Made by a program: the position numbers and the translations under genes. The notes below the pieces were generated by a model that did no database searches, was not told the DNA's origin, and saw nothing but the letters and a program-made list of their open reading frames with translations. Shown one piece after another: positions 44,215-53,025 of a stretch of DNA of 64,000 nt (positions within the stretch are counted from its first letter, which is position 1; each line of letters starts with the position of its first letter). The DNA is from Candidatus Amarobacter glycogenicus. Its GTDB lineage: Bacteria; Chloroflexota; Dehalococcoidia; Tepidiformales; Tepidiformaceae. Where the stretch lies: the NCBI GenBank assembly GCA_016719395.1, contig JADJZF010000005.1:1-64000 (forward strand). The letters run 5' to 3'.

Positions 44215-44248
44215 GGGTGCTACCTGAGATTCAGTATCAGTTGCATCA

Positions 44249-44269
44249 TAGTGAGATGAAGTCTCATTA
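44249..44269. promoter_or_regulatory. 21-bp palindrome upstream of the metal transporter (candidate Zur/MntR box)
   Basis: TAGTGAGA-TGAAG-TCTCATTA is an inverted repeat with 7 of 8 bases matching per arm (44249-44269). On the minus strand it abuts TATGAT and lies upstream of GATACT, either of which could be the -10 of the binding-protein gene, so a bound repressor would block the promoter. A Fur/Zur or DtxR/MntR-family regulator is the natural candidate. Confidence 0.55.
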
Positions 44270-44325
44270 GCAACAACTTGCCGAACTCCTTTCCCGCGGG
44301 CGACTATGCCGCCGGAGGAGCAGCC

Positions 44326-45108
44326 ATGGAGACGATTCGCATTGAACACGACCGGGAACTGCCCGGCCTGGTCACAATCACGCTCGCACGCCCCGGCAAG
44401 TTGAACGCGATCAACTTCCGGATGCACGCGGAAATCCAGGAGGCGTGCCGCAATCTCGCCGACGATGCGGATGCCCGCGTTGTCATCTTCACTGGCGAAG
44501 GACGCGCGTTCTCCGCCGGGGCCGACCTTGGCGGGAGCACCTCGGATCCGAACCGGCCCGCCCTCGCGGCGGAGAACGCGGAGCCCTCGCCACTCCGCGA
44601 GCGAATTCGGTCGAGCGCCGGGAACCGGACCTCGGCGGCGATCGAAGGCCTGGACCAGGTCACTATCGGCGCGGTCAACGGCCTCGCGATCGGCGGTGCA
44701 GTGGTCTTCCTCTCGTGCATGGACATACGGCTGGCGTCCGAATCCGCCTGGTTCTCCATCCCGGAGGTGGACCTGGATATCCCGCTGACATGGAACGCGT
44801 TGCCCCGCCTCATGCGCGAGCTCGGCCCTGCCCGGACCAAGGAACTGGTCATGTCCTGCGACCGGTTTTCGAGCGAAGATGCGCTGCGGTGGGGGTTCCT
44901 GAACCACCGCGTCCCGGATGGGGAGGTTCTCCCCAGGGCCCGGACGCTGGCCGAGAAACTGCTGAAGAAAGACCCGGTCTCGCTGGCGTTGACCAAGACA
45001 ACCTGCAACGCACTCGCCGAGTCGATGGTCCCGGCCAGCGTCACGCACGCCGACCGGGACTACCTCGTCCTCGCGCGGCTGCTGGCATCCGAAAGTCGCC
45101 ACGCATGA
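44326..45108 (+). CDS. Enoyl-CoA hydratase/isomerase
   Basis: The 260-residue crotonase-fold protein starts at ATG 44326 after GGAGGAG. It has TLARPGKLNAINFRMHAEI, RAFSAGADLGG, VNGLAIGGAVVFLSCMDIRL and FSIPEVDLDIPLTWNALPRL. The first catalytic Glu position of classical hydratases seems to be Ser (FLSCMD), so it may be an isomerase or another crotonase reaction. It overlaps the DUF2087 gene by ATGA. Confidence 0.82.
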   Translation: METIRIEHDRELPGLVTITLARPGKLNAINFRMHAEIQEACRNLADDADARVVIFTGEGRAFSAGADLGGSTSDPNRPALAAENAEPSPLRERIRSSAGNRTSAAIEGLDQVTIGAVNGLAIGGAVVFLSCMDIRLASESAWFSIPEVDLDIPLTWNALPRLMRELGPARTKELVMSCDRFSSEDALRWGFLNHRVPDGEVLPRARTLAEKLLKKDPVSLALTKTTCNALAESMVPASVTHADRDYLVLARLLASESRHA

Positions 45109-45395
45109 CCACACCCACTCCCGCCGAAGCGGCTCGCGAGTTGGGCCACTGGCTCGACCCGCAGGGGCGGCTGATGCAATGGCCAACTCGGCGAAAGCAC
45201 CAGCGGGCGGCCGCCTTCTACCTCATCGCGAAGTTCGAACGCGGCCGCCGCTACAACGAGTCCAGCGTGACCGAGGTCCTGGACCGATGGGCGCCCTTCC
45301 GCGATGCCGCGCTCCTGCGCCGCACCCTCGTGGAAGAAGGCTTGATCGCCCGCACGCCCGACGGGCGGGAGTACTGGACAACCTCCGGCGAGTGA
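45105..45395 (+). CDS. DUF2087 protein
   Basis: The 96-residue protein carries the DUF2087 pattern: LDPQGRLMQWPTRRKHQRAA, then YLIAKFERGRRYNESSVTEV and LLRRTLVEEGLIARTPDGRE. The domain resembles a small winged helix and is often fused to ArsR-type regulators, so a regulatory or nucleic-acid role is possible. It is translationally coupled to the upstream hydratase gene. Confidence 0.8.
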   Translation: MTTPTPAEAARELGHWLDPQGRLMQWPTRRKHQRAAAFYLIAKFERGRRYNESSVTEVLDRWAPFRDAALLRRTLVEEGLIARTPDGREYWTTSGE

Positions 45396-45483
45396 CCCGG
45401 CTTCGTCCCATGTGACTGGAATCCCTTGCCCTATCGCGCTACAGTTCCTCTTCCTCCAAATCACCCAAGGATGCCCACCGAAA

Positions 45484-46722
45484 ATGACTGCCCCCCACGC
45501 CCACGCCACCGATCGCAAGCTCACCGACGCCGAGGTTCAGGCCCTTCGTGAAAGGGTCAAGACCTTCATGGAGTCGGACATCTACCCCAACGAGGATTTC
45601 TTCCACCATCACAGCCCGCGCCGGAGCACCGAAGGCGTAGCCAGGATGAAGGAACTCCAGGCCAAGACGAAAGCCATGGGCATGTGGGCGCCCCACCTCC
45701 CCTCCGAGGCCGGTGGCATGGGGATCGGCTTCATGCCCTACGTCTATATGAATGAAATCCTCGGCCGGAGTCCCATCGCCCCGCTGGCGTTCGGGTCCCA
45801 GGCCCCGGATTCCGGGAACGCCGAGATCCTCTGGCAATTCGGCTCGAAGGAGTTGCAGGACAAGTACATGAAGCCGCTCGTCAACGGCGATATCTACTCC
45901 TGCTACTCCATGACCGAGCCTGAAGTCTCCGGGGCCGACCCCACGAACCTCCAGACCACTGCCCGGCGCGATGGCGACGAATGGGTCATCAACGGCCACA
46001 AGTGGTTCACCAGCCAGGGAGAAGGTGCAACCTTCGCCATCGTCATGTGCGCCAGCGAACTCGACCAGCCGCCACACCGCCGCATGAGCCAGATCGTCGT
46101 CCCCGCCAACACTCCGGGCTTCGAAATCGTCCGTCCTGTCCCGGTGATGGGCGAAACCGAAGGCTCCCACGCTGAAGTCCGCTACACCGATGTCCGTGTG
46201 CCGCTCACGAACATCCTGGGCGAAGCCGGAGGCGGATTCCGCATCGCCCAGAAGCGCCTCGGCCCTGGCCGCATCCACCACTGCATGCGCTGGCTCGGCC
46301 AGATGCAACGCGCCTTCGAACTCATGATCGAGTACTCGCTCCAGCGCGAGGTCTACGGCTCGACGCTCTCGGAGAAGCAGACCGTGCAGAACTGGATCGC
46401 CGATTCCTACGTCGAAATCCAGGCGTCTCGGGCGCTCACCCTCAATGCAGCCAAGAAGATCGACCAGGGCGATGAGGCCCGTGTCGAGATCTCGGCCATC
46501 AAGTTCTTCGGCGCCAAGGTCCTCCACGATGTGATAGACCGCGCAATCCAGGTCCACGGCGCCCGCGGCGTCTCCGGCGACACCCCGCTCGAAGGGATGT
46601 ACCGCAATGCCCGCGGAGCCCGCATCTACGATGGCCCGGACGAGAGCCACCGCATGGTCGTGTCCCGCCGCATCCTCCAGAGCTTCAAGGCCGGCAACAA
46701 GTGGGACTTCGGCGTCCAGTAG
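45484..46722 (+). CDS. Acyl-CoA dehydrogenase, ACAD10/11-like
   Basis: The 412-residue enzyme has MWAPHLPSEAGGMGIGFMPY, CYSMTEPEVSGADPTNLQTT, WVINGHKWFTSQGEGATFAI and the C-terminal QVHGARGVSGDTPLEGMYRN plus ARIYDGPDESHRM. DGPDE in place of YEG is the feature of ACAD10/11-type dehydrogenases. ATG 45484 is chosen over an upstream in-frame start lacking conserved residues. The next gene encodes the kinase-like domain that is fused to this enzyme in animals. Confidence 0.88.
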   Translation: MTAPHAHATDRKLTDAEVQALRERVKTFMESDIYPNEDFFHHHSPRRSTEGVARMKELQAKTKAMGMWAPHLPSEAGGMGIGFMPYVYMNEILGRSPIAPLAFGSQAPDSGNAEILWQFGSKELQDKYMKPLVNGDIYSCYSMTEPEVSGADPTNLQTTARRDGDEWVINGHKWFTSQGEGATFAIVMCASELDQPPHRRMSQIVVPANTPGFEIVRPVPVMGETEGSHAEVRYTDVRVPLTNILGEAGGGFRIAQKRLGPGRIHHCMRWLGQMQRAFELMIEYSLQREVYGSTLSEKQTVQNWIADSYVEIQASRALTLNAAKKIDQGDEARVEISAIKFFGAKVLHDVIDRAIQVHGARGVSGDTPLEGMYRNARGARIYDGPDESHRMVVSRRILQSFKAGNKWDFGVQ

Positions 46723-46798
46723 GCTCGGCCCCGCCACTGAACACACCCCGAGGCGGTGGGCCAGCGCCCGCCGCCTCGTTTCATTCCGGAGGGGGAAT

Positions 46799-47788
46799 AT
46801 GGAACTCGAAGAAGTCGGGAACAGGCTCGTCCCGTTCATCCGGACGAAGCTGCAGGACCCGAACGCCACCATCGAGAATGTCGCCAGGGGCCCCGGTCAC
46901 GCCGGATTCTCCTACTTCTTCGACACGATCTCCGATGGCCTGCGCACCAGCTACTTCCTGCGCCTCCCTCCCCCCGGGGTGAAGCACGAAGGCACTGCCG
47001 ATGTTATGCGCCAGGTCGCGGCTATCCGTACGCTCCAGGGCACGAACGTCCCTCATGCCCCGATTCTCTGGGCCAGCGCCGATGAGGACTGGTTCGGTGT
47101 GCCCTACTTCGTCCAGCCGCGCCTCGATGGCGACACCCTCAAGGACGATTGGCCCCTCCAGTTTTCGGATGCACAGCTACGGGCGATGGCCAGGGATGCC
47201 ATGACCGCCCTGGCCGGCATCCACAAGGTCGACCCGGCGAACGCCCCCTACCTCGGGCAGTTCTGGGGTTACGAATTCGATGTAACCCGTTGGGACCGCT
47301 TCTACGAACGCGCGGCCGAACCGGAACTACTGGCACTCCAGCCGCGCGTGAAGCAGCTCCTCCTCGAGAACATCCCCCACGACGCGCGCATCGCCGTCTA
47401 TCACGGCGATTTCCAGTGGTCGAACCTGCTCTACTCGCGAAAGGCGGAACTCCTGGCCGTCATCGACTGGGAGCTCTGCGGCATCGGCCCCACCTTGAAC
47501 GACCTCGGCTGGATCTGCGCTTTCAGCGATCCCGAAGCCTGGGCTCACACCCAGCCGACCCGCATGCCCCACGGCGACGAACTCGAAGCCTGGTACCGCG
47601 AGGGCTACGGCGAAGTCGAGGGCAATGTTCGTTGGTTCAAAGCGCTTGCCATGTACAAGTTCGGGATCATCAGCGGCTTCAACCTCATGCTGCACCGGCG
47701 GGGGAAGCGCGATGACCCTCACTGGGAGGAGATAAAGCCTTCCATGAAGAGCAACATGGAATACGCCCTCAAGATGCTCACGAGCTGA
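46799..47788 (+). CDS. Aminoglycoside phosphotransferase-fold kinase, ACAD10/11 partner
   Basis: The 329-residue protein has APH catalytic motifs IAVYHGDFQWSNLLYSRKA (HGDxxxxN) and LAVIDWELCGIGPTLNDLGW (IDWE). It follows the ACAD10/11-like dehydrogenase by 76 bp with GGAGGGGG before the ATG. In human ACAD10/11 such a kinase domain phosphorylates 4-hydroxyacyl-CoA before elimination by the dehydrogenase. The split arrangement here suggests the same two-step 4-hydroxy acid catabolism. Confidence 0.88.
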   Translation: MELEEVGNRLVPFIRTKLQDPNATIENVARGPGHAGFSYFFDTISDGLRTSYFLRLPPPGVKHEGTADVMRQVAAIRTLQGTNVPHAPILWASADEDWFGVPYFVQPRLDGDTLKDDWPLQFSDAQLRAMARDAMTALAGIHKVDPANAPYLGQFWGYEFDVTRWDRFYERAAEPELLALQPRVKQLLLENIPHDARIAVYHGDFQWSNLLYSRKAELLAVIDWELCGIGPTLNDLGWICAFSDPEAWAHTQPTRMPHGDELEAWYREGYGEVEGNVRWFKALAMYKFGIISGFNLMLHRRGKRDDPHWEEIKPSMKSNMEYALKMLTS

Positions 47789-47833
47789 GCTCCGGCCTCG
47801 AAAACGCGGGCTCGCCGGTCCCCAATCAACAAT

Positions 47834-47850
47834 TCGACAGAATTTGTCGA
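47834..47850. promoter_or_regulatory. 17-bp palindrome before the SufR-like regulator
   Basis: TCGACA-GAATT-TGTCGA is a perfect inverted repeat at 47834-47850. A second GC palindrome, GGGGAA / TTCCCC, lies at 47860-47876. Both sit upstream of the regulator's -10 element (TATGGT, 47901-47906) and may be its own operator. Confidence 0.45.
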
Positions 47851-47914
47851 GAATTCTCCGGGGAAGGGTTTTCCCCCGTCGCCTATTGGCAGTGCGGCGG
47901 TATGGTAGGGATAC

Positions 47915-48582
47915 ATGCAGCTTCGCGCCTCCGGCGGAGGTCTGGAATTTCTGAGCCAGGCCCGCCAAACGCTTCTCATCGCGATCAAGAGCGATGGTCA
48001 AGCTACGACGGAAGAGCTTGCTCGCGAAACGTTCCTCTCCCCCGGCGCCGTCCGGCAGCACCTGCTTGGCCTCGAAGCGCTGGGCCTGGTCACGTTCGTC
48101 CGCCTTCGCAACGGCCCCGGCCGGCCCCGCCACATGTTCCGGCTCACTGCCAGCGGCGAGCGGATGTTCCCCAGCTCTACGCCGAAGTGGCCAACACCCT
48201 CCTCGCCGCTATCGAGGCCGAGGATTCCTCCGTCGTCGAACGCATCGTCGGCCGCCTGGTCCAGGAGCAGGTCCAACTCGCCGGACAGCTCGTCCTCGCC
48301 GGCTCGCGTCCCGAACGCCTTCTCGAACTCGTGCAGTTGATCGAGCGCTTCGGCTACTTCCCCCGCCTCGAAGTCGTCGATGAGAGTCCGGCCGAGCTCA
48401 CCCTCCGCCACTGCCCCCTCCTCAGCGTCGCGACCCGCCATCCAGGCATCTGCCGGGTCGAGTGCGAGTCCATGCAGCGCGTCCTTCCGGGCGCCACCAT
48501 TACGAGGACGGCGCATCGCCTTGCGGGCGACCCGAACTGCAAGTACCAGATTACCTGGGACTCGACTTCTCCCGAGGACTGA
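47915..48582 (+). pseudogene. SufR-like HTH transcriptional regulator with one frameshift
   Basis: The N-terminal winged helix reads LIAIKSDGQATTEELARETF, then LSPGAVRQHLLGLEALGLV and RPRHMFRLTASGERMFP. The frame shifts at about 48170 in TTCCCCAG. The effector part (QLYAEVANTLLAAIEAEDSS, then HCPLLSVATRHPGICRVECE and LAGDPNCKYQI) continues in another frame to 48582. The C-terminal cysteines resemble the Fe-S cluster ligands of SufR-type regulators. A -10 element 8 nt before ATG 47915 indicates a leaderless message. Confidence 0.78.
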
Positions 48583-48650
48583 GTCGAAGCAGTCGGCTTC
48601 CGCGCGCCACCCGCTCGCGGCATGCGGCCCCGCTCCCCTACGCTTGTCCC

Positions 48651-49733
48651 GTGCAAGCCTCCACGTTCATGCAGGTGGCAATCGATGCGGCCCGTGCCGT
48701 CCGGGGCCGCACCAGCCCAAACCCGTGGGTGGGCGCGGTCGTCGTCCGCGACGGGAAAGTCGTGTCCGTCGGGGCTACCGCGCCTTACGGCGGCCCCCAC
48801 GCCGAAGCTGCCGCCCTCGCCGGCGTCGATGCCCGCGGAGCCACCCTCTACACGACGCTCGAACCCTGCATGCCATTCGAAGGCAAGAGGACGCGCCCTT
48901 GCGCCGAAGCCATCATCGAGGCGGGCGTCAGCCGCGTAGTAATCAGCCTCAGCGATCCCCATACGCCCGTGCGCGGTCAGGGTGCAGCCTTCTTGAGGGC
49001 ACAGGGCGTCCAGGTCGATCTTGGCGACGGCGCCGAGGCCGTGACGGAACTCCTTCGGCCCTACCTGAAGTTCCGCCAGACTGGCCTCCCATACGTCATT
49101 GCCAAGTTCGCCGTGAGCCTCGACGGAAAGGTCGGGGCGCCCTCGGCCGGCATCAGCTGGCTCACGGGCGAAGTCGCGGTCGCTCGCGCCCACCGGGACC
49201 GCGCCTGGGTCGATGCCATTCTCGTCGGCAGCGGCACCGTCCTGGCCGATGACCCTGCGCTCACAGCCCGCGAAGCGGGCTCACCCGTCGCTCGCCAGCC
49301 GCTGCGCGTGGTCCTGGACGGCCGCGGCCGCACGGACCCTGCAGCTCGCGTACTGGGGACTGGTGCGCTCGTCGTCACCGGCAATTCGTCGCCGCAGTGG
49401 CGTCGAGCCGTGGCAGCCACCGGCGCGGAGCTCCTGGAACTCGACTACCGCGAAGCCGGCATCGACCTCCGTGAGCTGCTGCGGGCGCTCGGGCAACGGG
49501 ATATCGTCTCGCTCATCGCCGAAGGCGGCCCATCCGTCCTCGCGTCGTTGTTCGATGGTGGGCACGTCGACGAAGTCCACGCCTACGTCGCCCCGCTGAT
49601 CCTCGGCCAGTCAGGCATTCCGCTCGTCCCCTCGGGGCCCGGGCCGGCCCCGTTCGCCCTCCGCGAAGTCGCGATCGAACCGCTTCCCCCGGATGTCCTC
49701 ATTCGCGGATACACAGGCGACTGGTCGCCGTAG
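48651..49733 (+). CDS. ribD: Bifunctional riboflavin deaminase/reductase RibD
   Basis: The deaminase domain has the zinc motif PHAE (His50, Glu52) and EPCMPFEGKRTRPC (Cys73, Cys84; one or two residues longer than the usual PC-x8-C). The reductase domain follows with YVIAKFAVSLDGKVGAPSAG and VSLIAEGGPSVLASLFDGG. GTG 48651 lies 6 nt after a -10-like TACGCT, so it is probably leaderless. It catalyses steps two and three of riboflavin synthesis. No other rib gene is adjacent. Confidence 0.9.
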   Translation: MQASTFMQVAIDAARAVRGRTSPNPWVGAVVVRDGKVVSVGATAPYGGPHAEAAALAGVDARGATLYTTLEPCMPFEGKRTRPCAEAIIEAGVSRVVISLSDPHTPVRGQGAAFLRAQGVQVDLGDGAEAVTELLRPYLKFRQTGLPYVIAKFAVSLDGKVGAPSAGISWLTGEVAVARAHRDRAWVDAILVGSGTVLADDPALTAREAGSPVARQPLRVVLDGRGRTDPAARVLGTGALVVTGNSSPQWRRAVAATGAELLELDYREAGIDLRELLRALGQRDIVSLIAEGGPSVLASLFDGGHVDEVHAYVAPLILGQSGIPLVPSGPGPAPFALREVAIEPLPPDVLIRGYTGDWSP

Positions 49734-49895
49734 AGCCGCCCGTTGCCCCAACCAGAGAGTCCTTCGGGGCCATGAACATGCCGATGCCTTCCAGGGAGCC
49801 ATCGCCGTGTACCATTCGCGATGCGTCAGGCGGCAGGCCAGTTTGCCCGGCCACGGCGACCGCCGGCCCGGCGGGGTCCGCCGCGGAGGGAACCC

Positions 49896-50969
49896 ATGGA
49901 ACGAATGAACGAACTCGGCTTCTACACGCTGGCGGGAGCGCCCCGCTCCCCGCGCGATCTCATCGACGAGGTCCAGCAGGGCGAGGCGATGGGCCTCGGG
50001 TCTGCGTTCATCTCGGAACGTTTCAACATCAAAGAGGCCGCCACCCTGTCAGGCGCGGTCGGCGCGGTCTCCACGGAAATCGGGATCGCGACGGCGGCCA
50101 CCAATCACAACACGCGCCACCCGATGGTGACCGCTGCCTATGCGATGACCATGCATCGCCTCACCGATGGACGGTTTTCGCTGGGCCTCGGACGCGGGAT
50201 TGGCCCAATGTTCGATCGATTCGGGCTGGGTCGGATCACGACCGCCCAGATTGAGGACTTCGTCGGCCTCATGAGGCGCATTTGGAGGGGCGAGGTGGTC
50301 GTTGGCCATGACGGACCTGCCGGCCGCTATCCGCTGCTCGCGATGCCTGGCTACGCTGAGCACATCCCAATGACCTTCACCGCCTTCGGCCCGAACTCGC
50401 TCGCGCTGGGTGGGCGCGCGTTCGATGCCGTAGTGCTCCATACCTTCTTCACCGATGAGACAACAGACCGCTGCGTGCGCGCCGTCAAGCGGGCGGCTGA
50501 AGAAGCCGGGCGCGACCCTGCCAGCGTCAGAGTCTGGTCCTGCTTCGCCACGATTGGCGACCACCTTCCCGCCGACCTAAGGCTCAAGAAGACGGTCGGC
50601 CGGATGGCCACCTACCTCCAGGCCTATGGCGACCTGATGGTCTCCACGAACCGGTGGGATCCCGCGGTCCTCCAGCGGTTCCGGGCGGACGACCTCGTCC
50701 GCGGCTTTCCGGGCGCTCTCGACACGCTGGCGACCACCGAGCAGCTCGAGCGTGTCGCCACGCTCATCCCGGACGAATGGCTGGCGTCGGCGGCCACGGG
50801 GAGCCCTGAGCAATGCGTGGCCAGGATCCGGGGCCAATTCGAACTCGGCTGCGACGGCGTCATCCTGCACGGGGCGAGCCCGGCAGAACTCGCCCCGATC
50901 GTCGAGGCATACCGGCGGCAAAGGCCGCCCGCACAGTTCAGCCACCTCGCCGCGAACCCGGCCGGTTAG
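49896..50969 (+). CDS. LLM-class (F420/FMN) oxidoreductase
   Basis: The 357-residue luciferase-like TIM-barrel protein has ELGFYTLAGAPRSPRDLIDE, SAFISERFNIKEAATLSGAV, IGIATAATNHNTRHPMVTAA and RFSLGLGRGIGPMFDRFGL, typical of actinobacterial and chloroflexal F420-dependent members. GGAGGG precedes ATG 49896. The substrate is unknown; it probably oxidises or reduces a lipid or xenobiotic. The 179 bases after it hold only the EVE gene's promoter (TACACT, 51108-51113). Confidence 0.85.
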   Translation: MERMNELGFYTLAGAPRSPRDLIDEVQQGEAMGLGSAFISERFNIKEAATLSGAVGAVSTEIGIATAATNHNTRHPMVTAAYAMTMHRLTDGRFSLGLGRGIGPMFDRFGLGRITTAQIEDFVGLMRRIWRGEVVVGHDGPAGRYPLLAMPGYAEHIPMTFTAFGPNSLALGGRAFDAVVLHTFFTDETTDRCVRAVKRAAEEAGRDPASVRVWSCFATIGDHLPADLRLKKTVGRMATYLQAYGDLMVSTNRWDPAVLQRFRADDLVRGFPGALDTLATTEQLERVATLIPDEWLASAATGSPEQCVARIRGQFELGCDGVILHGASPAELAPIVEAYRRQRPPAQFSHLAANPAG

Positions 50970-51148
50970 CGGCCCGTCGGGAATTCCGGCGGGCTGGGTT
51001 GCAGCACGACACATCAGCCCGGGCGCCGGGGCCGGGGATGAGGCGGAACCCGGCTGGTCGGCCGCTGCGATTTCCCATCGCTCTCCCGCGGCGTCCTCGT
51101 CGGCCATTACACTGGAAACCGGGCGCCCTAACGGCGTAGGAGGATCAC

Positions 51149-51613
51149 ATGGCACGGAACTGGGTTGTCGTCGGAGGCCCCGAAATCTTCGCGAAGACAC
51201 GCGAACTGGGCTTCACCCGCCACGGCTTCAAGAGCACGCGGCGCAACATGGCCAACAGCATCCAGCCGGGTGACCTGCTCGCCTTCTATGTCACAGGCCG
51301 AAAGCAGTTCGCCGCCATCGCCCGTGTCACCACCCCCGTCGTCGAAGAGCACACCCGCATCTGGCAGAGCGATAAGAAGCCAAACGAGATGTACCCCTAC
51401 CGCGCCGGCATCGAGAAGGTCATGGTCCTCGATGACGACCAGTGGCTGGACGCCGAGCCCTACCACGACCGCTTCCAGTGGACCCAGAAGTGGCCGCGCG
51501 CCAACTGGACGCTTGCCTACCAGGGCAACCTTCATGAAGTCCCACAGGAAGACATGGACCTTCTCCTGGCTGACATGAAGGCGGCCAGAGCAAAGCCCGT
51601 ATCAGCGAACTGA
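51149..51613 (+). CDS. EVE-domain protein
   Basis: The 154-residue protein consists of one EVE/PUA-like domain: RNWVVVGGPEIFAKTRELGF, QPGDLLAFYVTGRKQFAAIA and KWPRANWTLAYQGNLHEVPQ. EVE domains read modified bases in DNA or RNA. AGGAGG precedes ATG 51149, and a leader of about 28 nt follows the TACACT -10. No restriction or modification gene is adjacent, so its target cannot be set. Confidence 0.75.
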   Translation: MARNWVVVGGPEIFAKTRELGFTRHGFKSTRRNMANSIQPGDLLAFYVTGRKQFAAIARVTTPVVEEHTRIWQSDKKPNEMYPYRAGIEKVMVLDDDQWLDAEPYHDRFQWTQKWPRANWTLAYQGNLHEVPQEDMDLLLADMKAARAKPVSAN

Positions 51614-51701
51614 GCCGCCTTCGCCCGCTCACTTCCCGCTGTCTTGGCCCTTTGTAAAATCTTGTCGTAATATCCGCGCCCACTACGGGGAGGGTGTTGG
51701 G

Positions 51702-51908
51702 ATGTATCAGTTTCCGAAGTGCCGCAAGTGCGGTGACGGCGACCTGGTCCCGTTCAGCGATTTCGGCAGCCAGGGCGCCCCAATCCATTACAAGGCCTGG
51801 GTCTGCACGAACCCCGATTGCGGTTACAACATCAAGATCCGCAACGGCGAACTCTACATCGATGAGCCCATCAACGACGGCCAGGTCCACTACAGCAACC
51901 GCCGCTGA
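51702..51908 (+). CDS. Small zinc-ribbon protein
   Basis: The 68-residue protein has CRKCGDGDLVPFSD and WVCTNPDCGYNIKIRNGEL, two knuckles forming a zinc ribbon. A promoter-like TTGGCC (51644-51649) and TAATAT (51668-51673) with an 18-bp spacer lies upstream, and GGGGAGGG precedes ATG 51702. It may act as a small adaptor. The next gene is nuoB. Confidence 0.75.
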   Translation: MYQFPKCRKCGDGDLVPFSDFGSQGAPIHYKAWVCTNPDCGYNIKIRNGELYIDEPINDGQVHYSNRR

Positions 51909-51987
51909 CGGCGTCGCCGGAAGGCCGTCCAGTCCCATCCGGGACAGTGGCTTTTCGCCCCAGACATTGTGATAGAATCCGCAAGCA

Positions 51988-52647
51988 ATGCCACAGGCCA
52001 ACAAGGTATACGCGCCGCTCCCCCTCATCGACACGAGCGTTGAGGAAGAACTCCAGCAGAACATCCTCGTCACCAGCGTCGACCAGCTCCTCAACTGGGC
52101 TCGCCGTTCTTCGCTCTGGCCGTGCATGTTCGGGCTGGCCTGTTGCGCCATGGAGATGATTGCAACCGCCACCCCGCGGTACGACATCGCCCGCTTCGGC
52201 GCCGAAATCTTCCGCGCCTCTCCCCGCCAGGCCGACCTCCTGCTAGTGCCCGGGACGGTCACCTGGAAGATGGCTCCCGCTGTCCGCCGCATCTGGCTCC
52301 AGATGCCCGAACCGAAGTGGGCTCTCGCCATGGGCGGCTGCGCCATCATGGGCGGGCCCTTCGCCTATGCCTACAGCGTCACCCCCGGCGTCAACACGCT
52401 CGTCCCCGTCGATGTTTACGTGCCCGGTTGCCCGCCGCGTCCCGAATCGCTCCTTACCGGCCTCATGCTCCTTCAGGACAAGATCAAGAAGGACACCATC
52501 GGCAAGGAATGGGTCCGCCGCGATGTCGAGCCCCAGTTCCAGCGCTATCTTCCGGACGGCGATCCCATCCGCAAAGAACTCGAATCCCTGTGGCCCCCCT
52601 ACATCGACTACGGCAAGCCGCTCACCGGCGACATCTTCTCGAAGTAG
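51988..52647 (+). CDS. nuoB: NADH-quinone oxidoreductase subunit B-like, orphan
   Basis: The 219-residue protein has all N2-cluster cysteines: Cys52-Cys53 in GLACCAMEM, Cys118 in MGGCAIMGG and Cys148 in [29 protein letters not shown] and [13 protein letters not shown] are NuoB signatures. The C-terminus is ~40 residues longer than minimal NuoB. A -10 element TAGAAT (51973-51978) lies just 9 nt before the ATG with no ribosome site. No other complex I gene is nearby. Confidence 0.9.
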   Translation: MPQANKVYAPLPLIDTSVEEELQQNILVTSVDQLLNWARRSSLWPCMFGLACCAMEMIATATPRYDIARFGAEIFRASPRQADLLLVPGTVTWKMAPAVRRIWLQMPEPKWALAMGGCAIMGGPFAYAYSVTPGVNTLVPVDVYVPGCPPRPESLLTGLMLLQDKIKKDTIGKEWVRRDVEPQFQRYLPDGDPIRKELESLWPPYIDYGKPLTGDIFSK

Positions 52648-52718
52648 CCGCACCGCCATCTCGAATCCCCCGGACGGGCGCAAGTGTCGCCTGCTTCCGC
52701 AACAAGAAGGACTCGCAC

Positions 52719-52925
52719 ATGCCTGCCAGCTGGACCGACGTCGAAGCCCTCGTAAAGCATCTCTTTGAAGCGGGCCTACAGCCCGACCGCCAGGAGCTGG
52801 TCGATCTCGCCTTCGCCGAAGACGCCAACGACGACGTCATCGATGCCCTCGACTCGCTCAACGGTAAGCCCGTCCCTTCGCTCGAGTCCCTCAAGCAGCA
52901 ACTGGAAGCCAACAAGCAGATCTAA
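52719..52925 (+). CDS. Small DUF2795-like protein
   Basis: The 68-residue acidic helical protein reads WTDVEALVKHLFEAGLQPDR, then QELVDLAFAEDANDDVIDAL and ends with a helical tail. The pattern LVxxAxxxxAxDDVIDAL resembles DUF2795 proteins. It lies 71 bp after nuoB and may be co-transcribed. Function is unknown. Confidence 0.55.
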   Translation: MPASWTDVEALVKHLFEAGLQPDRQELVDLAFAEDANDDVIDALDSLNGKPVPSLESLKQQLEANKQI

Positions 52926-53025
52926 GGGTCCACGCTCTCCGATCCTCGCGGCACGACTCGACGGTAACCTCACCGGTCTTGCGGGAAGCTCCGTGAAACT
53001 CGGCCCACGGCGAGCCAGGCTCCTC

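Noticed and set aside
43309..45186. 625-residue version of the metal-binding lipoprotein
   Set aside because: The upstream part overlaps the hydratase gene on the other strand and has no conserved content. The lipoprotein signal begins at GTG 44214.
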